This document shows, piece by piece, positions 38,749-51,694 of a DNA stretch of 64,000 bases (position 1 is the first letter of the stretch; every line of letters starts with the position of its first letter). This DNA is from Hyperoodon ampullatus (Eukaryota > Chordata > Mammalia > Artiodactyla > Ziphiidae): NCBI GenBank assembly GCA_949752795.1, contig CATKHW010000390.1, positions 992,001 through 1,056,000 on the forward strand. Direction: 5' to 3'. The position numbers were made by a program, and so were the translations under genes. The notes under the pieces were generated by a model. The model saw nothing but the letters and a program-made list of their open reading frames with translations, searched no databases and had not been told where the DNA came from.

Positions 38749-39521
38749 CTGGGAAATTCTTTACAATTCCTTCAGGGTCTCTGATGAAAGCTGGAATGAC
38801 CCTATCTACAACGACAGCTGGATGTGGCATAAGGCTGGACACTTGGGACTGAGAGGATTGGTGAGATTGGGTGAGCAAATGCAGACCCTTTAAAGCAATA
38901 ATGCATGGCACACATTCCATGGGTCCCAACTCTCCAGGTTGAAGGGAATATTACTACAGATATAACATGTACGGGAATCCTAGAGAACGGACACACTGTG
39001 AATACGAAAGGTTTCTAAAACTCAACGAATAGTCCCTCTCCTGGTGCTCTGGTTTGACTTTCCATCTGCTTTATTATCAACCTCCCACCTTGGAGAGACA
39101 GCCCCTTTAACCTCCTGGTTCGCACAGGTTGCCAATTTGGCAGAGGATGAAAGGGAAGAGGGAGAACCAATGAGAGAGTAGCTGTTAGGCATTTGGACGG
39201 GCACATATCACTGTAATTTCCCGGCAGGAAGAAGAATTAACCAAAGTCTCAGCCACCCACCGGGAATCAGTATAGATCCTGAACCAAAATTTTGGACTTG
39301 AGGTCAGCTCACCAAAAACGAGTTGAAAAATGGAGCTCAGGGGCACAGCAATTCACAAACTGGCCGAGTAATAAAGGACAACTATCGTCCAAAAATCTGT
39401 TGAGGGAAGGCAACGAGGCGGACTTGAAAGCGAGGCAGAATAGCAGGAAACAGATTTCAAGAGGTACGTTGGAATCGCCTTTAAAGCACAGGAAGAGGGG
39501 CACAACTTCGACAATGATGCA
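38749..39521. other. Unassigned 773-bp half of the monomer (reference copy in M22)
   Basis: The stretch begins CTGGGAAATTCTTTAC after the L1 tail and ends at the next palindrome. It has no similarity I recognise to L1, SINEs, LTR elements, rRNA or tRNA. It contains short open frames on both strands (60-104 codons), largely overlapping and antisense to one another, with no domain I recognise and no initiation context. Variation between units is single-base and small-indel, like the L1 part. It could be host flank captured when the L1 inserted, another ancient element, or an L1 5' segment too diverged to see by eye. Confidence 0.7.
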
Positions 39522-41260
39522 CTTGGACAAAAAGGGCGTATGCGTTTTCTCCTGAATATATTCAGGAGAAAACGCATACGCCCTTTTTGGCCAAGCAAGC
39601 AAGCGGGCAATGCAAATCTGCACTACAAAGAAGTATCACTTCCCACCGGTCAAAAGGGACATCCACAAAATGTGTAAAAACCAGAAAGGCAAGACAGGCC
39701 CTGGAGAACAGGGAGCCTTGTTATGCTGATGGGCGGGATGTAAATTGCAAACTGCCTCTCTGGAGGCGTGCATTGTGTTCCCTAAAACAAGTACACAACA
39801 GAGCTACAGAGCCAAGGGCACTTCCAGTCTAGGGAATATACCTTGGGAAAACTGAAAATCAAAAAGACACAGCCACCCCAAAATTTAGGGCTGCACTGCT
39901 TACAAGGACCTCAACTTGGGTACACCTTAAATATCCCAGGAAATATAAAAATGGTTCAAAAAATTGTGGTACTTACGTACGATGGAATATCCCTCAGCCA
40001 TGAAATCAATGTCATAAGACCAGTAGCAGCAAAATGGGTGGATTCAGGTACGATGATTCTAAGTGAAATAAGTCACACAGAAAAAGAAACTTATCATAAG
40101 ATATCACTTATGAAGATCCTGTAAACATGGCTAAACTTGAACTGAGTTAGGAAAGAGAACAGTGTCTCACATTTAGAAAACACTCTTATGCCTGCTTAAG
40201 GGGGAAGGAGAGGTGGGGTGATGCATAAAACCAGAGTTTGATATAAGCACAGGTACCGTTCCAAAAACCAACTATGGAATAGACAAGACCTACACCTTCC
40301 TCAGTGAAAGGGACTCAAAACCCCATATTTCCCGCAGAGGAATATATCTGACTAGTAAGAATCTTAAAACCTATGTATTGATATGTCTCCGTAAGGGAAT
40401 CAAGTGTGTCTAGACTGGGATAAATATGGCAGCGAGAATCAGCTCAAACCCACTATAAAAAGGAATTTCAAAAATAAAACAAAAAAACTGGGAAATTCTT
40501 TACAATTCCTTCAGGGTCTCTGATGAAACCTGAAATGACCCTATCTACAATGACAGCTGGATGTGGCATAAGGCTGGACACTTGGGACTGAGAGGATTGG
40601 TGAGATTGGGTGAGCAAATGCAGACCCTTTAAAGCAATAATGCATGGCACACATTCCATGGGTCCCAACTCTCCAGGTTGAAGGGAATATTACTACAGAT
40701 ATAACATGTACGGGAATCCTAGAGAACGGACACACTGTGAATACGAAAGGTTTCTAAAACTCAACGAATAGTCCCTCTCCTGGTGCTCCGGTTTGACTTT
40801 CCATCTGCTTTATTATCAACCTCCCAACTTGGAGAGACAGCCCCTTTAACCTCCTGGTTCGCACAGGTTGCCAATTTGGCAGAGGATGAAAGGGAAGAGG
40901 GAGAACCAATGAGAGAGTAGCTGTTAGGCATTTGGATGGGCACATATCATTGTAATTTCCCGGCAGGAAGAAGAATTAACCAAAGTCTCAGCCACCCACC
41001 GGGAATCAGTATAGATCCTGAACCAAAATTTTGGACTTGCGGTCAGCTCACCAAAAACGAGTTGAAAAATGGAGCTCAGGGGCACAGCAATTCACAAACT
41101 GGCCGAGTAATAAAGGACAACTATCGTCCAACAATCTGTTGAGGGAAGGCAATGAGGCGGACTTGAAAGCGAGGCAGAATAGCAGGAAACAGATTTCCAG
41201 AGGTACGTTGGAATCGCCTTTAAAGCACAGGAAGAGGGGCACAACTTCGACAATGATGCA
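39522..41260 (+). repeat. Satellite monomer M23 (1,739 bp; trimer position 2)
   Basis: Palindrome 39522-39595 has the left-arm change CTTGGACAAAAAGG. GGAGGCGTGCAT near 39763 is shared with M26 and M29. The relic frame is open at 39843-40124. GGATGGGCAC near 40934 is shared with the ends of M26 and M29. Confidence 0.96.
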
Positions 41261-42999
41261 CTTGGCCAATAACGGCGTATGCGTTTTCTACTGAATATAT
41301 TCAGGAGAAAACGCATACGCCCTTTTTGGCCTAGCAAGCAAGCGGGCAATGCAAATCTGCACTACAAAGAAGTATCACTTCCCACCGGTCAAAAGGGACA
41401 TCCACAAAATGTGTAAAAACCAGAAAGGCAAGACAGGCCCTGGAGAACAGGGAGCCTTGTTATGCTGATGGGCGGGATGTAAATTGCCAACTGCCTCTCT
41501 GGAGGAGTGCACTGTGTTCCCTAAAACAAGTAAACAACAGAGCTACAGAGCCAAGGGCACTTCCAGTCTAGGGAATATACCTTGGGAAAACTGAAAATCA
41601 AAAAGACACAGCCACCCCAAAATTTAGGGCTGCACTGCTTACAAGGACCTCAACTTGGGTACACCTTAAATATCCCAGGAAATATAAAAATGGTTCAAAA
41701 AATTGTGGTACTTACGTACGATGGAATATCCCTCAGCCATGAAATCAATGTCATAAGACCAGTAGCAGCAAAATGGGTGGATTCAGGTACGATGATTCTA
41801 AGTGAAATAAGTCACACAGAAAAAGAAACTTATCATAAGATATCACTTATGAAGATCCTGTAAACATGGCTAAACTTGAACTGAGTTAGGAAAGAGAACA
41901 GTGTCTCACATTTAGAAAACACTCTTATGCCTGCTTAAGGGGGAAGGAGAGGTGGGGTGATGCATAAAACCAGAGTTTGATATAAGCACAGGTACCGTTC
42001 CAAAAACCAACTATGGAATAGACAAGACCTACACCTTCCTCAGTGAAAGGGACTCAAAACCCCATATTTCCCGCAGAGGAATATATCTGACTAGTAAGAA
42101 TCTTAAAACCTATGTATTGATATGTCTCCGTAAGGGAATCAAGTGTGTCTAGACTGGGATAAATATGGCAGCGAGAATCAGCTCAAGCCCACTATAAAAA
42201 GGAATTTCAAAAATAAAACAAAAAAACTGGGAAATTCTTTACAATTCCTTCAGGGTCTCTGATGAAACCTGAAATGACCCTATCTACAATGACAGCTGGA
42301 TGTGGCATAAGGCTGGACACTTGGGACTGAGAGGATTGGTGAGATTGGGTGAGCAAATGCAGACCCTTTAAAGCAATAATGCATGGCACACATTCCATGG
42401 GTCCCAACTCTCCAGGTTGAAGGGAATATTACTACAGATATAACATGTACGGGAATCCTAGAGAACGGACACACTGTGAATACGAAAGGTTTCTAAAACT
42501 CAACGAATAGTCCCTCTCCTGTTGCTCCGGTTTGACTTTCCATCTGCTTTATTATCAACCTCCCAACTTGGAGAGACAGCCCCTTTAACCTCCTGGTTCG
42601 CACAGGTTGCCAATTTGGCAGAGGATGAAAGGGAAGAGGGAGAACCAATGAGAGAGTAGCTGTTAGGCATTTGGACGGGCACATATCACTGTAATTTCCC
42701 GGCAGGAAGAAGAATTAACCAAAGTCTCAGCCACCCACCGGGAATCAGTATAGATCCTGAACCAAAATTTTGGACTTGCGGTCAGCTCACCAAAAACGAG
42801 TTGAAAAATGGAGCTCAGGGGCACAGCAATTCACAAACTGGCCGAGTAATAAAGGACAACTATCGTCCAAAAATCTGTTGAGGGAAGGTAACGAGGCGGA
42901 CTTGAAAGCGAGGCAGAATAGCAGGAAACAGATTTCCAGAGGTACGTTGGAATCGCCTTTAAAGCACAGGAAGAGGGGCACAACTTCGACAATGATGCA
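41261..42999 (+). repeat. Satellite monomer M24 (1,739 bp; trimer position 3)
   Basis: Palindrome 41261-41334 is the most eroded in the array: left arm CCAATAACGGCG and CTACTGAATA, right-arm end GGCCTAG. GAGTGCACTGTG near 41506 marks trimer position 3. The relic frame is open at 41582-41863. Confidence 0.96.
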
Positions 43000-44738
43000 C
43001 TTGGCCAAAAAGGGCGTATGCGTTTTCTCCTGAATATATTCAGGAGAAAACGCATACGCCCTTTTTGGCCAAGCAAGCAAGCGGGCAATGCAAATCTGCA
43101 CTACAAAGAAGTATCACTTCCCACCGGTCAAAAGGGACATCCACAAAATGTGTAAAAACCAGAAAGGCAAGACAGGCCCTGGAGAACAGGGAGCCTTGTT
43201 ATGCTGATGGGCGGGATGTAAATTGCCAACTGCCTCTCTGGAGGAGTGCATTGTGTTCCCTAAAACAAGTAAACAACAGAGCTACAGAGCCAAGGGCACT
43301 TCCAGTCTAGGGAATATACCTTGGGAAAACTGAAAATCAAAAAGACACAACCACCCCAAAATTTAGGGCTGCACTGCTTACAAGGACCTCAACTTGGGTA
43401 CACCTTAAATATCCCAGGAAATATAAAAATGGTTCAAAAAATTGTGGTACTTACGTACGATGGAATATCCCTGAGCCATGAAATCAATGTCATAACACCA
43501 GTAGCAGCAAAATGGGTGGATTCAGGTACGATGATTCTAAGTGAAATAAGTCACACAGAAAAAGAAACTTATCATAAGATGTCACTTATGAAGATCCTGT
43601 AAACATGGCTACACTTGAACTGAGTTAGGAAAGAGAACAGTGTCTCACATTTAGAAAACACTCTTATGCCTGCTTAAGGGGGAAGGAGAGGTGGGGTGAT
43701 GCATAAAACCAGAGTTTGATATAAGCACAGGTACCGTTCCAAAAACCAACTATGGAATAGACAAGACCTACACCTTCCTCAGTGAAAGGGACTCAAAACC
43801 CCATATTTCCCGCAGAGGAATATATCTGACTAGTAAGAATCTTAAAACCTATGTATTGATATGTCTCCGTAAGGGAATCAAGTGTGTCTAGACTGGGATA
43901 AATATGGCAGCGAGAATCAGCTCAAACCCACTATAAAAAGGAATTTCAAAAATAAAACAAAAAAACTGGGAAATTCTTTACAATTCCTTCAGGGTCTCTG
44001 ATGAAACCTGAAATGACCCTATCTACAATGACAGCTGGATGTGGCATAAGGCTGGACACTTGGGACTGAGAGGATTGGTGAGATTGGGTGAGCAAATGCA
44101 GACCCTTTAAAGCAATAATGCATGGCACACATTCCATGGGTCCCAACTCTCCAGGTTGAAGGGAATATTACTACAGATATAACATGTACGGGAATCCTAG
44201 AGAACGGACACACTGTGAATACGAAAGGTTTCTAAAACTCAACGAATAGTCCCTCTCCTGGTGCTCTGGTTTGACTTTCCATCTGCTTTATTATCAACCT
44301 CCCAACTTGGAGAGACAGCCCCTTTAACCTCCTGGTTCGCACAGGTTGCCAATTTGGCAGAGGATGAAAGGGAAGAGGGAGAACCAATGAGAGAGTAGCT
44401 GTTAGGCATTTGGACGGGCACATATCACTGTAATTTCCCGGCAGGAAGAAGAATTAACCAAAGTCTCAGCCACCCACCGGGAATCAGTATAGATCCTGAA
44501 CCAAAATTTTGGACTTGAGGTCAGCTCACCAAAAACGAGTTGAAAAATGGAGCTCAGGGGCACAGCAATTCACAAACTGGCCGAGTAATAAAGGACAACT
44601 ATCGTCCAAAAATCTGTTGAGGGAAGGCAACGAGGCGGACTTGAAAGCGAGGCAGAATAGCAGGAAACAGATTTCAAGAGGTACGTTGGAATCGCCTTTA
44701 AAGCACAGGAAGAGGGGCACAACTTCGACAATGATGCA
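43000..44738 (+). repeat. Satellite monomer M25 (1,739 bp; trimer position 1)
   Basis: Perfect palindrome at 43000-43073. The relic frame is open at 43321-43602 and carries the private changes CATAACACCAG and AAGATGTCAC. GACACAACC is shared with M22. Confidence 0.96.
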
Positions 44739-46477
44739 CTTGGACAAAAAGGGCGTATGCGTTTTCTCCTGAATATATTCAGGAGAAAACGCATACGCCC
44801 TTTTTGGCCAAGCAAGCAAGCGGGCAATGCAAATCTGCACTACAAAGAAGTATCACTTCCCACCGGTCAAAAGGGACATCCACAAAATGTGTAAAAACCA
44901 GAAAGGCAAGACAGGCCCTGGAGAACAGGGAGCCTTGTTATGCTGATGGGCGGGATGTAAATTGCCAACTGCCTCTCTGGAGGCGTGCATTGTGTTCCCT
45001 AAAACAAGTAAACAACAGAGCTACAGAGCCAAGGGCACTTCCAGTCTAGGGAATATACCTTGGGAAAACTGAAAATCAAAAAGACACAGCCACCCCAAAA
45101 TTTAGGCCTGCACTGCTTACAAGGACCTCAACTTGGGTACACCTTAAATATCCCAGGAAATATAAAAATGGTTCAAAAAATTGTGGTACTTACGTACGAT
45201 GGAATATCCCTCAGCCATGAAATCAATGTCATAAGACCAGTAGCAGCAAAATGGGTGGATTCAGGTACGATGATTCTAAGTGAAATAAGTCACAGAGAAA
45301 AAGAAACTTATCATAAGATATCACTTATGAAGATCCTGTAAACATGGCTACACTTGAACTGAGTTAGGAAAGAGAACAGTGTCTCACATTTAGAAAACAC
45401 TCTTATGCCTGCTTAAGGGGGAAGGAGAGGTGGGGTGATGCATAAAACCAGAGTTTGATATAAGCACAGGTACCGTTCCAAAAACCAACTATGGAATTGA
45501 CAAGACCTACACCTTCCTCAGTGAAAGGGACTCAAAACCCCATATTTCCCGCAGAGGAATATATCTGACTAGTAAGAATCTTAAAACCTATGTATTGATA
45601 TGTCTCCGTAAGGGAATCAAGTGTGTCTAGACTGGGATAAATATGGCAGCGAGAATCAGCTCAAACCCACTATAAAAAGGAATTTCAAAAATAAAACAAA
45701 AAAACTGGGAAATTCTTTACAATTCCTTCAGGGTCTCTGATGAAACCTGAAATGACCCTATCTACAATGACAGCTGGATGTGGCATAAGGCTGGACACTT
45801 GGGACTGAGAGGATTGGTGAGATTGGGTGAGCAAATGCAGACCCTTTAAAGCAATAATGCATGGCACACATTCCATGGGTCCCAACTCTCCAGGTTGAAG
45901 GGAATATTACTACAGATATAACATGTACGGGAATCCTAGAGAACGGACACACTGTGAATACGAAAGGTTTCTAAAACTCAACGAATAGTCCCTCTCCTGG
46001 TGCTCCGGTTTGACTTTCCATCTGCTTTATTATCAACCTCCCAACTTGGAGAGACAGCCCCTTTAACCTCCTGGTTCGCACAGGTTGCCAATTTGGCAGA
46101 GGATGAAAGGGAAGAGGGAGAACCAATGAGAGAGTAGCTGTTAGGCATTTGGATGGGCACATATCACTGTAATTTCCCGGCAGGAAGAAGAATTAACCAA
46201 AGTCTCAGCCACCCACCGGGAATCAGTATAGATCCTGAACCAAAATTTTGGACTTGCGGTCAGCTCACCAAAAACGAGTTGAAAAATGGAGCTCAGGGGC
46301 ACAGCAATTCACAAACTGGCCGAGTAATAAAGGACAACTATCGTCCAACAATCTGTTGAGGGAAGGCAATGAGGCGGACTTGAAAGCGAGGCAGAATAGC
46401 AGGAAACAGATTTCCAGAGGTACGTTGGAATCGCCTTTAAAGCACAGGAAGAGGGGCACAACTTCGACAATGATGCA
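44739..46477 (+). repeat. Satellite monomer M26 (1,739 bp; trimer position 2)
   Basis: Palindrome 44739-44812 has CTTGGACAAAAAGG. GGAGGCGTGCAT is near 44990. The relic frame is open at 45060-45341. GGAATTGACAAG near 45492 is shared with M6. Confidence 0.96.
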
Positions 46478-48216
46478 CTTGGCCAATAACGGCGTATGCG
46501 TTTTCTCCTGAATATATTCAGGAGAAAACGCATACGCCCTTTTTGGCCAAGCAAGCAAGCGGGCAATGCAAATCTGCACTACAAAGAAGTATCACTTCCC
46601 ACCGGTCAAAAGGGACATCCACAAAATGTGTAAAAACCAGAAAGGCAAGACAGGCCCTGGAGAACAGGGAGCCTTGTTATGCTGATGGGCGGGATGTAAA
46701 TTGCCAACTGCCTCTCTGGAGGAGTGCACTGTGTTCCCTAAAACAAGTAAACAACAGAGCTACAGAGCCAAGGGCACTTCCAGTCTAGGGAATATACCTT
46801 GGGAAAACTGAAAATCAAAAAGACACAGCCACCCCAAAATTTAGGGCTGCACTGCTTACAAGGACCTCAACTTGGGTACACCTTAAATATCTCAGGAAAT
46901 ATAAAAATGGTTCAAAAAATTGTGGTACTTACGTACGATGGAATATCCCTCAGCCATGAAATCAATGTCATAAGACCAGTAGCAGCAAAATGGGTGGATT
47001 CAGGTACGATGATTCTAAGTGAAATAAGTCACACAGAAAAAGAAACTTATCATAAGATATCACTTATGAAGATCCTGTAAACATGGCTACACTTGAACTG
47101 AGTTAGGAAAGAGAACAGTGTCTCACATTTAGAAAACACTCTTATGCCTGCTTAAGGGGGAAGGAGAGGTGGGGTGATGCATAAAACCAGAGTTTGATAT
47201 AAGCACAGGTACCGTTCCAAAAACCAACTATGGAATAGACAAGACCTACACCTTCCTCAGTGAAAGGGACTCAAAACCCCATATTTCCCGCAGAGGAATA
47301 TATCTGACTAGTAAGAATCTTAAAACCTATGTATTGATATGTCTCCGAAAGGGAATCAAGTGTGTCTAGACTGGGATAAATATGGCAGCGAGAATCAGCT
47401 CAAGCCCACTATAAAAAGGAATTTCAAAAATAAAACAAAAAAACTGGGGAATTCTTTACAATTCCTTCAGGGTCTCTGATGAAACCTGAAATGACCCTAT
47501 CTACAATGACAGCTGGATGTGGCATAAGGCTGGACACTTGGGACTGAGAAGATTGGTGAGATTGGGTGAGCAAATGCAGACCCTTTAAAGCAATAATGCA
47601 TGGCACACATTCCATGGGTCCCAACTCTCCAGGTTGAAGGGAATATTACTACAGATATAACATGTACGGGAATCCTAGAGAACGGACACACTGTGAATAC
47701 GAAAGGTTTCTAAAACTCAACGAATAGTCCCTCTCCTGGTGCTCTGGTTTGACTTTCCATCTGCTTTATTATCAACCTCCCAACTTGGAGAGACAGCCCC
47801 TTTAACCTCCTGGTTCGCACAGGTTGCCAATTTGGCAGAGGATGAAAGGGAAGAGGGAGAACCAATGAGAGAGTAGCTGTTAGGCATTTGGACGGGCACA
47901 TATCACTGTAATTTCCCGGCAGGAAGAAGAATTAACCAAAGTCTCAGCCACCCACCGGGAATCAGTATAGATCCTGAACCAAAATTTTGGACTTGCGGTC
48001 AGCTCACCAAAAACGAGTTGAAAAATGGAGCTCAGGGGCACAGCAATTCACAAACTGGCCGAGTAATAAAGGACAACTATCGTCCAAAAATCTGTTGAGG
48101 GAAGGCAACGAGGCAGACTTGAAAGCGAGGCAGAATAGCAGGAAACAGATTTCCAGAGGTACGTTGGAATCGCCTTTAAAGCACAGGAAGAGGGGCACAA
48201 CTTCGACAATGATGCA
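46478..48216 (+). repeat. Satellite monomer M27 (1,739 bp; trimer position 3)
   Basis: Palindrome 46478-46551 has the CCAATAACGGCG left arm and an intact right arm. GAGTGCACTGTG is near 46723. CTCAAGCCC near 47400 is shared with M24 and M32. The relic frame is open at 46799-47080. Confidence 0.96.
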
Positions 48217-49955
48217 CTTGGCCAAAAAGGGCGTATGCGTTTTCTCCTGAATATATTCAGGAGAAAACGCATACGCCCTTTTTGGCCAAGCAAGCAAGCT
48301 GGCAATGCAAATCTGCACTACAAAGAAGTATCACTTCCCACCGGTCAAAAGGGACATCCACAAAATGTGTAAAAACCAGAAAGGCAAGACAGGCCCTGGA
48401 GAACAGGGAGCCTTGTTATGCTGATGGGCGGGATGTAAATTGCCAACTGCCTCTCTGGAGGAGTGCATTGTGTTCCCTAAAACAAGTAAACAACAGAGCT
48501 ACAGAGCCAAGGGCACTTCCAGTCTAGGGAATATACCTTGGGAAAACTGAAAATCAAAAAGACACAGCCACCCCAAAATTTAGGGCTGCACTGCTTACAA
48601 GGACCTCAACTTGGGTACACCTTAAATATCCCAGGAAATATAAAAATGGTTCAAAAAATTGTGGTACTTACGTACGATGGAATATCCCTCAGCCATGAAA
48701 TCAATGTCATAAGACCAGTAGCAGCAAAATGGGTGGATTCAGGTACGATGATTCTAAGTGAAATAAGTCACACAGAAAAAGAAACTTATCATAAGATATC
48801 ACTTATGAAGATCCTGTAAACATGGCTACACTTGAACTGAGTTAGGAAAGAGAACAGTGTCTCACATTTAGAAAACACTCTTATGCCTGCTTAAGGGGGA
48901 AGGAGAGGTGGGGTGATGCATAAAACCAGAGTTTGATATAAGCACAGGTACCGTTCCAAAAACCAACTATGGAATAGACAAGACCTACACCTTCCTCAGT
49001 GAAAGGGACTCAAAACCCCATATTTCCCGCAGAGGAATATATCTGACTAGTAAGAATCTTAAAACCTATGTATTGATATGTCTCCGTAAGGGAATCAAGT
49101 GTGTCTAGACTGGGATAAATATGGCAGCGAGAATCAGCTCAAACCCACTATAAAAAGGAATTTCAAAAATAAAACAAAAAAACTGGGAAATTCTTTACAA
49201 TTCCTTCAGGGTCTCTGATGAAACCTGAAATGACCCTATCTACAATGACAGCTGGATGTGGCATAAGGCTGGACACTTGGGACTGAGAGGATTGGTGAGA
49301 TTGGGTGAGCAAATGCAGACCCTTTAAAGCAATAATGCATGGCACACATTCCATGGGTCCCAACTCTCCAGGTTGAAGGGAATATTACTACAGATATAAC
49401 ATGTACGGGAATCCTAGAGAACGGACACACTGTGAATACGAAAGGTTTCTAAAACTCAACGAATAGTCCCTCTCCTGGTGCTCTGGTTTGACTTTCCATC
49501 TGCTTTATTATCAACCTCCCAACTTGGAGAGACAGCCCCTTTAACCTCCTGGTTCGCACAGGTTGCCAATTTGGCAGAGGATGAAAGGGAAGAGGGAGAA
49601 CCAATGAGAGAGTAGCTGTTAGGCATTTGGACGGGCACATATCACTGTAATTTCCCGGCAGGAAGAAGAATTAACCAAAGTCTCAGCCACCCACCGGGAA
49701 TCGGTATAGATCCTGAACCAAAATTTTGGACTTGAGGTCAGCTCACCAAAAACGAGTTGAAAAATGGAGCTCAGGGGCACAGCAATTCACAAACTGGCCG
49801 AGGAATAAAGGACAACTATCGTCCAAAAATCTGTTGAGGGAAGGCAACGAGGCGGACTTGAAAGCGAGGCAGAATAGCAGGAAACAGATTTCCAGAGGTA
49901 CGTTGGAATCGCCTTTAAAGCACAGGAAGAGGGGCACAACTTCGACAATGATGCA
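48217..49955 (+). repeat. Satellite monomer M28 (1,739 bp; trimer position 1)
   Basis: Perfect palindrome at 48217-48290. AAGCAAGCTGGC just after it is private. The relic frame is open at 48538-48819. CTTGAGGTCAGC near 49732 leads into the position-2 unit, as it does ahead of M23 and M26. Confidence 0.96.
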
Positions 49956-51694
49956 CTTGGACAAAAAGGGCGTATGCGTTTTCTCCTGAATATATTCAGG
50001 AGAAAACGCATACGCCCTTTTTGGCCAAGCAAGCAAGCGGGCAATGCAAATCTGCACTACAAAGAAGTATCACTTCCCACCGGTCAAAAGGGACATCCAC
50101 AAAATGTGTAAAAACCAGAAAGGCAAGACAGGCCCTGGAGAACAGGGAGCCTTGTTATGCTGATGGGCGGGATGTAAATTGCCAACTGCCTCTCTGGAGG
50201 CGTGCATTGTGTTCCCTAAAACAAGTAAACAACAGAGCTACAGAGCCAAGGGCACTTCCAGTCTAGGGAATATACCTTGGGAAAACTGAAAATCAAAAAG
50301 ACACAGCCACCCCAAAATTTAGGGCTGCACTGCTTACAAGGACCTCAACTTGGGTACACCTTAAATATCCCAGGAAATATAAAAATGGTTCAAAAAATTG
50401 TGGTACTTACGTACGATGGAATATCCCTCAGCCATGAAATCAATGTCATAACACCAGTAGCAGCAAAATGGGTGGATTCAGGTACGATGATTCTAAGTGA
50501 AATAAGTCACAGAGAAAAAGAAACTTATCATAAGATATCACTTATGAAGATCCTGTAAACATGGCTACACTTGAACTGAGTTAGGAAAGAGAACAGTGTC
50601 TCACATTTAGAAAACACTCTTATGCCTGCTTAAGGGGGAAGGAGAGGTGGGGTGATGCATAAAACCAGAGTTTGATATAAGCACAGGTACCGTTCCAAAA
50701 ACCAACTATGGAATAGACAAGACCTACACCTTCCTCAGTGAAAGGGACTCAAAACCCCATATTTCCCGCAGAGGAATATATGTGACTAGTAAGAATCTTA
50801 AAACCTATGTATTGATATGTCTCCGTAAGGGAATCAAGTGTGTCTAGACTGGGATAAATATGGCAGCGAGAATCAGCTCAAACCCACTATAAAAAGGAAT
50901 TTCAAAAATAAAACAAAAAAACTGGGAAATTCTTTACAATTCCTTCAGGGTCTCTGATGAAACCTGAAATGACCCTATCTACAATGACAGCTGGATGTGG
51001 CATAAGGCTGGACACTTGGGACTGAGAGGATTGGTGAGATTGGGTGAGCAAATGCAGACCCTTTAAAGCAATAATGCATGGCACACATTCCATGGGTCCC
51101 AACTCTCCAGGTTGAAGGGAATATTACTACAGATATAACATGTACGGGAATCCTAGAGAACGGACACACTGTGAATACGAAAGGTTTCTAAAACTCAACG
51201 AATAGTCCCTCTCCTGGTGCTCCGGTTTGACTTTCCATCTGCTTTATTATCAACCTCCCAACTTGGAGAGACAGCCCCTTTAACCTCCTGGTTCGCACAG
51301 GTTGCCATTTTGGCAGAGGATGAAAGGGAAGAGGGAGAACCAATGAGAGAGTAGCTGTTAGGCATTTGGATGGGCACATATCACTGTAATTTCCCGGCAG
51401 GAAGAAGAATTAACCAAAGTCTCAGCCACCCACCGGGAATCAGTATAGATCCTGAACCAAAATTTTGGACTTGCGGTCAGCTCACCAAAAACGAGTTGAA
51501 AAATGGAGCTCAGGGGCACAGCAATTCACAAACTGGCCGAGTAATAAAGGACAACTATCGTCCAACAATCTGTTGAGGGAAGGCAATGAGGCGGACTTGA
51601 AAGCGAGGCAGAATAGCAGGAAACAGATTTCCAGAGGTACGTTGGAATCGCCTTTAAAGCACAGGAAGAGGGGCACAACTTCGACAATGATGCA
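49956..51694 (+). repeat. Satellite monomer M29 (1,739 bp; trimer position 2)
   Basis: Palindrome 49956-50029 has CTTGGACAAAAAGG. GGAGGCGTGCAT is near 50197. The relic frame is open at 50277-50558. GGATGGGCAC near 51368 leads into position 3. Confidence 0.96.

Larger units (their letters stand above)
37783..39521 (+). repeat. Satellite monomer M22 (1,739 bp; reference unit)
   Basis: Perfect palindrome at 37783-37856, consensus length, and open relic frame at 38104-38385. It is used here as the reference for sub-unit annotation. It is the first position of the three-unit higher-order repeat; GACACAACCACCCC near 38128 is shared with M25, 5,217 bp away. Confidence 0.96.
37783..42999 (+). repeat. 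Higher-order repeat, copy 1 (M22-M24, 5,217 bp)
   Basis: A three-monomer block: perfect palindrome unit, then a CTTGGACAAAAAGG unit, then a CCAATAACGGCG unit. The markers CTTGAGGTCAGC, GGAGGCGTGCAT, GGATGGGCAC and GAGTGCACTGTG recur at exactly 5,217-bp spacing in the next two copies. Confidence 0.9.
43000..48216 (+). repeat. Higher-order repeat, copy 2 (M25-M27, 5,217 bp)
   Basis: Same order of unit types as copy 1. GACACAACC (position 1) and CTCAAGCCC (position 3) are shared with copy 1 at 5,217-5,218 bp. Confidence 0.9.

Noticed and set aside
39113..39132. B-box-like GGTTCG in the non-L1 half (RNA polymerase III promoter)
   Set aside because: Only the first six bases fit, and there is no A box at a suitable distance, so no tRNA or tRNA-derived SINE is supported.
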